Shown here in pieces: positions 10,401-20,160 of a DNA stretch of 64,000 bases. The notes under the pieces were generated by a model that saw nothing but the letters and a program-made list of their open reading frames with translations, did no database searches and had not been told where the DNA came from. The DNA comes from Macrostomum hystrix (lineage: Eukaryota; Platyhelminthes; Macrostomidae), in the NCBI GenBank assembly GCA_950097015.1, contig CATNEN010000035.1, positions 447,001-511,000 of the forward strand, written 5' to 3'. The position numbers and the translations under genes are program-made. The stretch's first letter is position 1. Each line of letters opens with the position of its first letter.

Positions 10401-13400
10401 AGGATGAAAGGAGGACAGAATGGAATGAGGACAGAATGGAATGAGGACAGGATGAAAGAAGGACAGGATGAAAGGAGGACAGGATGGAATGAGGACAGGA
10501 TGGAATGAGGACAGGATGGAATGAGGACAGGATGGAATGAGGACAGGATGGAATGAGGACAGGATGGAATGAGGACAGGATGGTCGCACCATTGGCACAG
10601 CAGCCGCATCAGCCGCCTCCGCATGAGGTGCTTCAGCAGCCGGATGTTCCAATTCTTCTGCAGCCTCGGCTTTCCGCAGCTGGTCGTAGTCCATCAGCTC
10701 CTGCAGCACAGCGTCCACAATGGGCAGCATCATGGCCGCGGTGGCGGTGTTGGAGATCCACATGGACATGAACCAGGTGGGCAGCATGAAGCCTAGCAGC
10801 AGCCAGCGAGGCTGCACTCCAACCAGCTGCAGCACCAGCAATGCCATGCGACGGTGCAGGTTCCAGAATTCCACGCTGATGGCTAGCATCAGGCCACCAA
10901 TGAACAGCATGTTGGAGTCCTGCAGAGACAGACAACTCAATTTGAGATTCGGAATGAAGGAACTCTTGAAATCACTCTATTGGCTCATTAGTGCTCCAAA
11001 TCAGGCTCATTGGCCATTTCAACACCTACTCGACCTATCCTATCTCTCATCTATCCTGTCTCATATCTTCTGTCTTATCATGATCCTGTTTTATCTCTCC
11101 CCAGTTTCATCTCTCCTGCGCCTCATCTCATCTCTCCCCAGTTTAATCTCTCCTGCGCCTCATCTCATCTCTCCCCAGTTTAATCTCTCCTGCGCCTCAT
11201 CTCATCTCTCTCCAGTTTCATCTCTCCTGCGCCTCATCTCATCTCTCCCCAGTTTAATCTCTCCTGCGCCTCATCTCATCTCTCCCCAGTTTCATCTCTC
11301 CTGCGCCTCATCTCATCTCTCCCCAGTTTCATCTCTCCTGCGCCTCATCTCATCTCTCCCCAGTTTCATCTCTCCTGCGCCTCATCTCATCTCTCCCCAG
11401 TTTCATCTCTCCACTGTTTAATCTCTCCCCTGTTTTATCTCTCCCCAGTTTCATCTCTCCCCTGTTTTATCTCTCCTGCGCCTCATCTCTCCCCAGTCTA
11501 ATCTCTCCTGCGCCTCATCTCATCTCTCCCCAGTTTCATCTCTCCACTGTTTAATCTCTCCCCTGTTTTATCTCTCCCCAGTTTCATCTCTCCACTGTTT
11601 CATCTCTCCCCAGTTTCATCTCTCCACTGTTTCATCTCCCCCCAGTTTCATCTCTCCACTGTTTCATCTCTCCCCTGTTTCATCTCTCCTGTGCCTCATC
11701 TCATCTCTACACTGTTTCATCTCGTTTAATCTCTCCTCTGTTTCATCTCTCACCTGTTTCATCTCTCCCCTGTCTCATCTCTCACCTGTTTCATCGCTCC
11801 CTGTCTTATCTGTCCACTGTTTCATCTCTCCACTGTTTCATCTCTCCACTGTTTCATCTCTCCACTGTTTCATCTCTCCACTGTTTCATCTCTCCACTGT
11901 TTCATCTCTCCACTGTTTCATCTCTCCACTGTTTCATCTCTCCCCAGTTTCATCTCTCCACTGTTTCATCTCTCCACTGTTTCATCTCTCCCCAGTTTCA
12001 TCTCTCCTGCGCCTCATCTCATCTCTCCCCAGTTTCATCTCTCCTGCGCCTCATCTCATCTCTCCCCAGTTTCATCTCTCCACTGTTTAATCTCTCCCCT
12101 GTTTTATCTCTCCCCAGTTTCATCTCTCCCCTGTTTTATCTCTCCTGCGCCTCATCTCTCCCCAGTCTAATCTCTCCTGCGCCTCATCTCATCTCTCCCC
12201 AGTTTCATCTCTCCACTGTTTAATCTCTCCCCTGTTTTATCTCTCCCCAGTTTCATCTCTCCACTGTTTCATCTCTCCCCAGTTTCATCTCTCCACTGTT
12301 TCATCTCCCCCCAGTTTCATCTCTCCACTGTTTCATCTCTCCCCTGTTTCATCTCTCCTGTGCCTCATCTCATCTCTACACTGTTTCATCTCGTTTAATC
12401 TCTCCTCTGTTTCATCTCTCACCTGTTTCATCTCTCCCCTGTCTCATCTCTCACCTGTTTCATCGCTCCCTGTCTTATCTGTCCACTGTTTCATCTCTCC
12501 ACTGTTTCATCTCTCCACTGTTTCATCTCTCCACTGTTTCATCTCTCCACTGTTTCATCTCTCCACTGTTTCATCTCTCCACTGTTTCATCTCTCCACTG
12601 TTTCATCTCTCCACTGTTTCATCTCTCCCCAGTTTCATCTCTCCACTGTTTCATCTCTCCACTGTTTCATCTCTCCCCAGTTTCATCTCTCCACTGTTTC
12701 ATCTCTCCCCAGTTTCATCTCTCCACTGTTTCATCTCTCCTGCGCCTCATCTCTCCCCAGTCTAATCTCTCCTGCGCCTCATCTCATCTCTCCCCAGTTT
12801 CATCTCTCCACTGTTTAATCTCTCCCCTGTTTTATCTCTCCCCAGTTTCATCTCTCCCCTGTTTTATCTCTCCTGCGCCTCATCTCTCCCCAGTCTAATC
12901 TCTCCTGCGCCTCATCTCATCTCTCCCCAGTTTCATCTCTCCACTGTTTAATCTCTCCCCTGTTTTATCTCTCCCCAGTTTCATCTCTCCACTGTTTCAT
13001 CTCTCCCCAGTTTCATCTCTCCACTGTTTCATCTCCCCCCAGTTTCATCTCTCCACTGTTTCATCTCTCCCCTGTTTCATCTCTCCTGTGCCTCATCTCA
13101 TCTCTACACTGTTTCATCTCGTTTAATCTCTCCTCTGTTTCATCTCTCACCTGTTTCATCTCTCCCCTGTCTCATCTCTCACCTGTTTCATCGCTCCCTG
13201 TCTTATCTGTCCACTGTTTCATCTCTCCACTGTTTCATCTCTCCACTGTTTCATCTCTCCACTGTTTCATCTCTCCACTGTTTCATCTCTCCACTGTTTC
13301 ATCTCTCCACTGTTTCATCTCTCCACTGTTTCATCTCTCCACTGTTTCATCTCTCCCCAGTTTCATCTCTCCACTGTTTCATCTCTCCACTGTTTCATCT

Positions 13401-14360
13401 CTCCCCAGTTTCATCTCTCCACTGTTTCATCTCTCCCCAGTTTCATCTCTCCACTGTTTCATCTCTCCACTGTTTCATCTCTCCCCAGTTTCATCTCTCC
13501 ACTGTTTCATCTCTCCCCTGTTTCATCTCTCCTGTGCCTCATCTCTTCTCTATACACTGTTTCATCTCGTTTAATCTCTCCCCTGTTTCATCTCTCACCT
13601 GATTCATCTCTCCCGTGTCTCATCTCTCCCCTGTTTCATGTATCTCCTAATTAATATATCTATTCAATTTTCTGTCTTATCAACTGACTTTTGACTTAAG
13701 CGCCCAGTGATTGTGCATGCGAGTGTGTGTGAGTTTGTGTGTGTGCTGTAGCTAATTTAACAGACACGAGAGCTGAGTTTTGAAGCACATACTGAGAAAT
13801 ATGCAGGACAGAGGGTCTTGGATGGGATTATCTTGAAAGCCGGCGCCAGCACCACCGGGATTAGAGCGGTGACGCCAATCGGCAGAGACTCGGTGACCCA
13901 GTAGGTGGCCATGATCAGCAGCATGTAGGCAACACGGGCCTCCTGTGGATGGAAGAGGCAATTGCGAGTCCTTGAATTCAGGTTGGAATCGCTCATAGAC
14001 TTAATCGCTCATAGACTCAATCGCTCATAGACCCAATCGCTCATAGACTCAATCGCTCATAGACTCAGTCGCTCATAGACTCAATCGCTCATAGACTCAA
14101 TCGCTCATAGACTCAATCGCTCATAGACCCAATCGCTCATAGACTCAATCGCTCATAGACTCAGTCGCTCATAGACTCAATCGCTCATAGACTCAATCGC
14201 TCATAGACTCAATCGCTCATAGACTCAATTGCTCACTCACCGGCCTTGGCGCCAGAATCGGCAGAGGCGAGAACAGAATCGGCGCCAGGCAGAATACGAG
14301 CAGCTTGCGCCAGCGCCAAATCGCTCTGAGTCTCAGAGCACAGCTGGAAGTCTCAGGCAT
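7478..14360 (-). CDS. SLC13 family sodium/di- or tricarboxylate cotransporter, complete
   Basis: Nine exons on the minus strand: 14241-14360, 13793-13942, 10590-10919, 9508-9857, 9264-9356, 8371-8758, 8087-8248, 7859-7996 and 7478-7612. All have GT-AG borders with reading phase kept, giving about 621 residues, the usual family length. The product is a multi-pass plasma-membrane protein that imports dicarboxylates, citrate or sulfate with sodium. Family marks are YWVTESLPIGVTALIP (residues 53-68), DSNMLFIGGL and WNLHRR. The two SNT sodium/substrate motifs ISNTATAAMMLPI (S146-T148) and ITSNTATASILLPI (S516-T518) are intact. The signature NPLSLMLPCTISAS...NLPVATPPNSIVF is also present. A charged cytosolic loop spans exons 3-4. 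The C-terminus carries an N-glycosylation-type NVT close to the stop, as in NaDC/NaCT proteins. Substrate preference cannot be read from sequence. One donor (exon 6, AAG|gtccag) is weak. Seven of eight introns are small or repeat-filled, and several contain private minisatellites. Confidence 0.93.
7633..7735. repeat. 24-bp repeat, four copies, SLC13 intron 8
   Basis: The string atttttagca recurs at 7635, 7659, 7683 and 7707, exactly 24 bp apart. This is a short array between exons 8 and 9 of the SLC13 gene. Confidence 0.85.
8759..9215. repeat. 23-bp minisatellite filling SLC13 intron 5
   Basis: About 20 copies of a 23-bp unit (ggtgggtcaagggtgtaata plus act). On the gene's sense strand each unit reads ...cttgacccaccag, the same sequence as the real 3' splice acceptor of exon 6. 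The outermost copy supplies that acceptor at 8759-8760. Confidence 0.93.
9420..9502. repeat. Short 16-bp repeat at donor of SLC13 intron 4
   Basis: About five copies of caatcgctcatagctg, some degenerate, end within a few bases of the 5' splice site of intron 4 (exon end at 9508). The unit is closely related to the 16-bp unit in intron 1 of the same gene (13985-14232). Confidence 0.85.
9898..10583. repeat. 16-bp minisatellite in SLC13 intron 3
   Basis: About 42 copies of a 16-bp unit (ggacaggatggaatga and variants) reach to within about 6 bases of the exon 3 donor at 10589. The unit lacks stops on the minus strand, so the exon 3 frame appears to run on through it as a false 300-residue extension. 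Confidence 0.93.
11040..13645. repeat. 16-bp minisatellite with ~670-730-bp higher-order copies, SLC13 intron 2
   Basis: About 2.6 kb of catctctccactgttt / catctctccccagttt units occupies most of intron 2. A marker block with ctctacactg recurs at 11705, 12374 and 13102, with a degenerate fourth near 13548. Segments of 669 and 728 bp were therefore duplicated as blocks. Confidence 0.93.
13985..14232. repeat. 16-bp minisatellite at donor of SLC13 intron 1
   Basis: About 15 copies of tcgctcatagactcaa. The array abuts the exon 1 donor (GT at 14240-14239). On the sense strand the unit reads tatgagcgattgagtc. Confidence 0.93.
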
Positions 14361-14387
14361 GATTTAAGTTACTGATGCAGTAGGAGA

Positions 14388-14391
14388 CCTG
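14388..14391 (-). other. Splice acceptor 28 nt before the SLC13 ATG
   Basis: On the minus strand cattttctactcag ends at 14389, leaving 28 bases of leader before the ATG at 14360. It is either the 3' border of a 5' UTR intron or a spliced-leader trans-splicing site. Similar acceptors precede the TMC and AMPK gamma starts. Confidence 0.5.
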
Positions 14392-14879
14392 AGTAGAAAA
14401 TGTGTCAGTTGTAGGTCAGTACACTGCAAACTTTCCTGCAAAGAATCGTATTTTAACCAAGTGCTAGTATGCCAACTGAACAGTTCAGTAATGATGCTTA
14501 GATTTCATTCCCTCCAAGTCTAGCTTGAACCACTAGTAATGATCCCACCCAAACCTGCCCCTCGGGGATGCAAAGGAAAGTGAAAGTGCACAGAAAAATC
14601 ACCTTCTTTGAAAAGTCACGCAGAGCATTCGCGAGTGTACGGTGTAGACGGAAATTAAAAGTGCAAAAACTTGTCTTTGGGTACGCTGCAATGCCAAGAG
14701 TTTGTTTTGGGCGAGTGAGGATTTAGGAGCAATGGGCGTGACAGATTTGGCAAGGTCAAGGGGAAGCTGGCAAGCCATTGTGCACAACTAGGCAGGGATG
14801 AGAGTGAAGGGGTGGGTCTACCCTTCTAACTGTATGATCAACTTTATAGCATATATGAAAATAATATGAAGAAATATAA
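14392..14879. other. Upstream of SLC13, no gene seen
   Basis: No supportable coding or RNA gene. It presumably contains the promoter or outron of the SLC13 gene; I cannot point to a TATA box. Confidence 0.4.
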
Positions 14880-15049
14880 AGACTGACTGACTGACTGACT
14901 GACTGACTGACTGACTGACTGACTGACTGACTGACTGACTGACTGACTGACTGACTGACTGACTGACTGACTGACTGACTGACTGACTGACTGACTGACT
15001 GACTGACTGACTGACTGACTGACTGACTGACTGACTGACTGACTGACTC
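14880..15049. repeat. (GACT)n microsatellite, about 42 copies
   Basis: An uninterrupted tetranucleotide run of gact over about 170 bases, with no substitutions visible. This suggests recent expansion. Confidence 0.97.
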
Positions 15050-15699
15050 ACCTCAATGCAGTCGAGATGCAGCGTAGAACAAAGAATCCAAATCGATAAC
15101 GTACTCTCTCTCTCGGGGTTATATGTTTGTTCTGTCGTAACCGCTATATCTGCTAGTATTGAGCTCGATAAGCTCGATAAGCTCAAGCAATAGGTATGCT
15201 TGAGTCTGACTGGCTGTTTGTAGACACTTTATAATCGTCGACTTAGTGGGGGTGGTTGAGGCCAATGAAGACAATTCAAGTGCGGGGGGGAATGGCGCGG
15301 TTGGATTGGAGGCAATAGTTAGGATGAGGGGAAGGAGAGAGATGACGAGTGCTGAGCGTTCAAACCGACCGGGCCATTGTACATTCTATCTTGGCAAAAT
15401 GTACATCACAAGAAATAGAATCATATATATATAGGCTTGTGTGATGGATTCTGCAGACCTCTCAGACAGTGTATGATGAGGATTAACGAACCATTCTGAA
15501 GTGTCTCAGTCTTCTAGAGCTGCTGAAGCAGATCAAACTGTCAGATTCAAAGGAAATTCTCTACAATTCGCTTCCTGCATTGCTTCGGCGTGGGATGCAA
15601 AAAATGCTAAAAATAGATTCTCTCTCCTTGTACATATAAATTGGCGTCTTGAAGTTCTTGTTGTTGACTAAAAATGAAAAGCTACCATAAGAAAATATA

Positions 15700-17369
15700 C
15701 CATTTCCACTCCAAGTCTGTCACAAGTAACTTCAAATCTGCCGTAGATAGCAGAAAGGCATACATTCAGCTCGCAAGCCGAGCGCCAACTTAAGAGTCTA
15801 TGGTTAAAGCTCAGATCAATTCTGTCAAAAGTAACTTCAAATCTGTCCACTGAACAGATAACGAAACAAAGGTTTATTTTGAACAGTGCTCTCAAATTAA
15901 AGCAACAAATTCTGTAATTCACTATGCTAACATGCCTGCTACAGTCAATCAGTTGCATAGATATTTCAAGCAAAAATATCGCGACGATCCAAGCAGGCCT
16001 GTCCGTAACTCAACGTGTGCAGGTGCCATCGTAGGCTGTGGTCATGTGTCAGATGAGGCATGCTGACATGCGATTCGCGAATCAGAATGCTCAGTCGCCA
16101 GTTGTGCAATGTCATCGCAGCCTGCGCTGCGGCGGCGCGATCACCCAGCTCTCTAACCACTGCCGGTTCTGTCAGTCGTCTCTTTACTGGGGGCCTTCAG
16201 TGCTGAGATGGCCATCTCAGTCGCATTGAGAAACGGAGAATACACGGGTAGAAAACGTATGATTTGGTCTTCCCTTTGCATCGGAAGTACGTTGGTGTGG
16301 GCTCTCTCATTGTCCGCCACCATCACGAATGGTGCGTCAACAAGTACAGACACCTCCGAGCAGAATGCAGTGAAGCGTTCTTCTGTGAAGCCACCAACGT
16401 GACATGCATAGTGAACCAATCCAAGCTGGGGACTCACTGCGAGAACGACGGTGACATTGGGACCGCGCTGACCATCGGTAATTCGCACAGCACGATCGCT
16501 AGCAGCTGACCAGCCTTTAGACCGCGAAGTCCACAAGTTAAAGCCACATTCATCGACGTATATCAGATGCTCTTGAAGATGACCCTCATTCATCATCCAT
16601 TGCATGTACATCGCTCGCGCATCCTTGGTGCCTGGCACATTCCAGCCCGCGTGCACATGCCTGACGTCCTTTAAGGTTATCAGAGTACCGTCTAGCTTCT
16701 TGCTCAGGCATTGAGTAGAAACAGCGGGTGCGTCGGGAAATTCAACAGTCAGCCTCTCGCATTTCACTCAATGTGATGGTCGGCTTCTCAGCAACATACC
16801 GGTGAAGTGCTTGAAGCATCTGTTCACTTACTTTCACGTGTCTAGCCCCTCCTCTTGCTCTGTATTCTGTCCGGTTTTCCTCTAGATAGCGCTTTAGGAT
16901 CAAGTTTGCGGTGGTCCTTTTGATTCCGAGGTCAATGGCCAGTCTCCTCCAGTCCCGTCCAGTGTTGTAGCTGTTAACCAGGCGCTGCCTGTCTATTAAG
17001 CATATTCTTGCATAGGGCATGGTGGGTAAGGCAAGAAAAATCGTTGTGAACTCGCCTTGCTGTCAACATATATATCTCTGACAGATTTGAACTTACTTGT
17101 GACAGAATTTATATGTAAGATTGCCATAGACGAATAAGTTTCACTGTTAAAATCTGAGTGTGTCTATAAAGAAGTTTTCTAGTCTTTACTGCTTTGGTTT
17201 CAACTCCCTATCTGTTCAGTGGACAGATTTGAAGTTACTTTTGACAGAATTGATCTGAGCTTTAACCATAGACTCTTAAGTTGGCGCTCGGCTTGCGAGC
17301 TGAATGTATGCCTTTCTGCTATCTATGGCAGATTTGAAGTTACTTGTGACAGACTTGGAGTGGAAAAGG
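15700..17369 (-). mobile_element. Tc1/mariner-like transposon with 161-bp inverted repeats
   Basis: Inverted repeats at 15700-15860 and 17209-17369 are equal in length and differ at about two positions. TA dinucleotides flank both ends (15698-15699 and 17370-17371), the expected target duplication. Each repeat holds two copies of a roughly 25-bp motif (ctgtcaca/aaagtaacttcaaatctg), outer and inner, about 105 bp apart, as in IR/DR-type Tc1 elements. A third copy lies inside, near 17078-17107. The transposase between them is frameshifted, so this copy could move only if enzyme were supplied in trans. Confidence 0.9.
15966..17020 (-). pseudogene. Tc1/mariner-like DDE transposase, two frameshifts
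   Basis: Three minus-strand frames together cover the whole protein: about 16760-17020, 16190-16767 and 15966-16190. The first encodes a helix-turn-helix region (start MPYARICLIDRQRLV, then WRRLAIDLGIKRTTANLIL) and ends at TITLSEMRE. One extra base near 16755 shifts to the second frame (RLTVEFPDAPAVS). That frame has the first catalytic Asp in YVDECGFN, the second in VADNERAHTN and the Glu in YSPFLNATE. A second shift near 16190 leads to the third frame (RELGDRAAAAQ... to the stop at 15966). The second Asp and the Glu are separated by 31 residues, shorter than the 34 usual in Tc1. Such enzymes cut and paste DNA by DDE catalysis. Broken as it stands. Confidence 0.82.
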
Positions 17370-17371
17370 TA

Positions 17372-19880
17372 TAGTAAAAATGCCACTTACTGCATCCGGT
17401 CATTAATTGCATGTATGCGCCAAAACATTAGTTTGTGTGTCAGAGCACCCTGTTAAATAGGAAAAGTGCATGAGTAACTTTTGTCTATACTAAAACGTCA
17501 AACAAAAAATCACAGTCATTTAAAGACAACGACGCACTTTAACGTCATATCTATGCACGCAATAAAAATAGAAACACGAAAAGCGGAGCTAAACAACGGC
17601 AGCAACTATATATTTGTTTTATTGTTTTGCACACGCTTTGAAGGTGCTGATTTTTTATATTTACGAATACTTATAAGAATATAACAATAGTAAGGTAAAA
17701 AAATTACTGCGAAAACAATGCGAAACAATGCGAAACAATGCGAAAACAACGAGCTTGGCGGGCATATGTTTGCCATATGGGATATTGTTGAGCATATTAA
17801 AAACACGTTTCTTTACTATTTCCAGGACAGCTGCAGTCTCGCAATCTCTGTTAAGTTTCCTATGTACTTTGCTAGCTTTCCTATTACCTCAGTATTTTCT
17901 CGTACCATTAAAAAGGCATCTGTCTTCTGCTGTCAGACAACGGAAGTTCTTTACAATAGATGAAAAGTCTCCAACGAAAGTTTTCCTGACCGCCAATTAA
18001 TCCCAGTTGCGCCGGAAAAGAAAATGTACTTCATTTTCGACCCCGACTTTGCACTTCGGGCAAATTCTGTTTTCGTAAGGGATTTTCGGGCAAACAGAAC
18101 GCGTGGAACGCAGGCCAGTCTGTGATTTCCTAAACGATAATCTGAAAGTATGCGCCTGTGTTCCGAGTTTGAAACATTTGATAGATTTTTTTCACGGCAG
18201 AAATCTCTCTTTAAACTGTAGAGCTTTGCAGAATTTTGACACTGTCTCCAGTGTCCTAGGAAATCGCTTTGAAAGTTTTCCCTGTGAATTTTAACAGACC
18301 TTGTCTTTGAGCGCAGAGAACAGTTTCGCAGTACAACACTATAACTCATTTTTGTTGCAATGCCTACTTCGTTGTATTCCGGGTCACGTATAAGCTTAGA
18401 TATAATGGAGTCTGAGTGATGAGTTTAAATACCCCGTGGTTTTTACTGTTAATCAAATCTAGACTTTCATTAAACAATCTAGTGAACCCCATCAGACTGG
18501 TATCCACTGACCTCTAGCTCGTATTTACAGCTAGTAGAACTACCAAGGGGAGGGGAATTCCCCCCTGACAATTTTTGTGCTGCACCCGAACGGAGCAACG
18601 CAAGCACATGAAACTCAAGAACACGGGCCAACTTTTTGTTGCGCATCTTCTGAAACAAGAATCAAGTCGCCAGCTCTTCAGACCGTCGAGATATTCAATG
18701 GTTTAGGCCGAAGGTCGGACTTTTCCCATAATTTCATTCACTCTATGCACGAATTAGCACTGCGCCTCAGTGCAGCCTTGCCAGGCGTTCAAAATTTATC
18801 AGCGTGTCACCCGAATGTACCTGCATCATCTCCGTCTTGGGTGGTCACATACCTTTATCTAGACCGACTGCTGGACCTTCAAAGGCTACAACAGGTGGAA
18901 ATAGGTCACTATGGACACCCTGACGCGAATTTATCCAATTTCACTGATCAAACCTAAATATTAGGCGCAGCTCAACCACGGGACACCATCGCCTAGTCTG
19001 TCAACCAATCAGTCACCACCCAACGCTGTTAGCATTCAGGCGCTGCCAAAACTTCCCTTGTGCGATCTCTATCAAACATAACTGTCAGCCAGCAATCCTA
19101 CAGAGACATCCCTACACAATACATGTGCTAATACTGTACTGAGCACTGAGTTCTATCACTCAAATTATTCAGAGGAAGTGTCCTAGGCTCACGCTGCAAT
19201 GATTTGATTTGCAATCGCAGACTGTAGGAAGCGAATGAATTGAGGTATTAGTTAAGGATCTATTACAGAACTGCTAGATATGCCAGTATATTATCATAAT
19301 ACTGGCGGTCATATTAACCAAGGCTTAATTAAGTTAGCAGTTTAAAACGCAATCAATTGAAAAGAAATTTCATTAGCAAATACAAGCGTATATATTTTAT
19401 GATTTCTGTAGAATTGCACACTTTTATATGCAAACAAAACATGCTGCATGTGGCGAGGCCACATTCATTTTCAGACGCAGCCACAATAAAGTTAGGTTCA
19501 ATTCAAAGAAATTCAATGGGCCAAGCAGTATATAACTTTGTTTACAATCTTCTTTGTACAATTAATAGCAGAAATACTGAAGACTAGCAATTCTACTCGT
19601 AGCAATAGCGTGCAAATAGAGCGAGTATTATAAATCTTTATTCCGTTGCTAGTACAAAAAGTAGAAGTAGAAATATTGAAGCACTATTTTGTAGAAAATA
19701 TGTCTGATTAAAAAAGTCTAAATCCTGCAGTTTTATGCACCAGAAAATAGAGGCAAATCTTTTAAAGGATTAGAAAAAAACAAACAAATCTCAACAAGTT
19801 ACTCTACTGGCAGTAGTTGATGCGGGAAAAAAGGCCAATCAATCTTAATCAAACTAATTAATATGCACAATACAATATGC
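17372..19880. other. Intergenic, no gene seen
   Basis: About 2.5 kb with no supportable gene. A 126-codon open frame at 18577-18957 (+) has no recognisable domain and no splice or promoter context, so I do not call it. A string of three gcgaaacaat repeats occurs near 17715. Confidence 0.5.
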
Positions 19881-20160
19881 TTCAAAGCAAATGAGCGTTA
19901 AACACACTACTGCCGGTCAGTGTTCAGTAGTATATGCCACAAAGCAAATAAGCGTTAAACACACTACTGCCGGTCAGTGTTCAGTAGTATATGCCACAAA
20001 GCAAATAAGCGTTAAACACACTACTGCCGGTCAGTGTTCAGTAGTATATGCTTCAAAGCAAATGAGCGTTAAACACACTACTGCCGGTCAGTGTTCAGTA
20101 GTATATGCCACAAAGCAAATAAGCGCTAAACACACTACTGCCGGTCAGTGTTCAGTAGTA
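19881..20160. repeat. 57-bp repeat downstream of and overlapping the TMC stop
   Basis: About five copies of a 57-bp unit; agcg recurs at 19894, 19951 and 20008. On the TMC sense strand each unit contains atactactgaacactgacc. This repeats the last codons, stop codon and first 3' UTR bases of the gene at 20152-20160. Confidence 0.9.

Noticed and set aside
9894-10940. Frame of 348 codons that joins SLC13 sequence to a His/Pro/Ser repeat
   Set aside because: It is exon 3 of the transporter reading through its donor (GT at 10589) into the intron 3 minisatellite.
18577-18957. 126-codon + strand frame
   Set aside because: No family motifs, no hydrophobic or compositional signature, and no promoter or poly(A) context.
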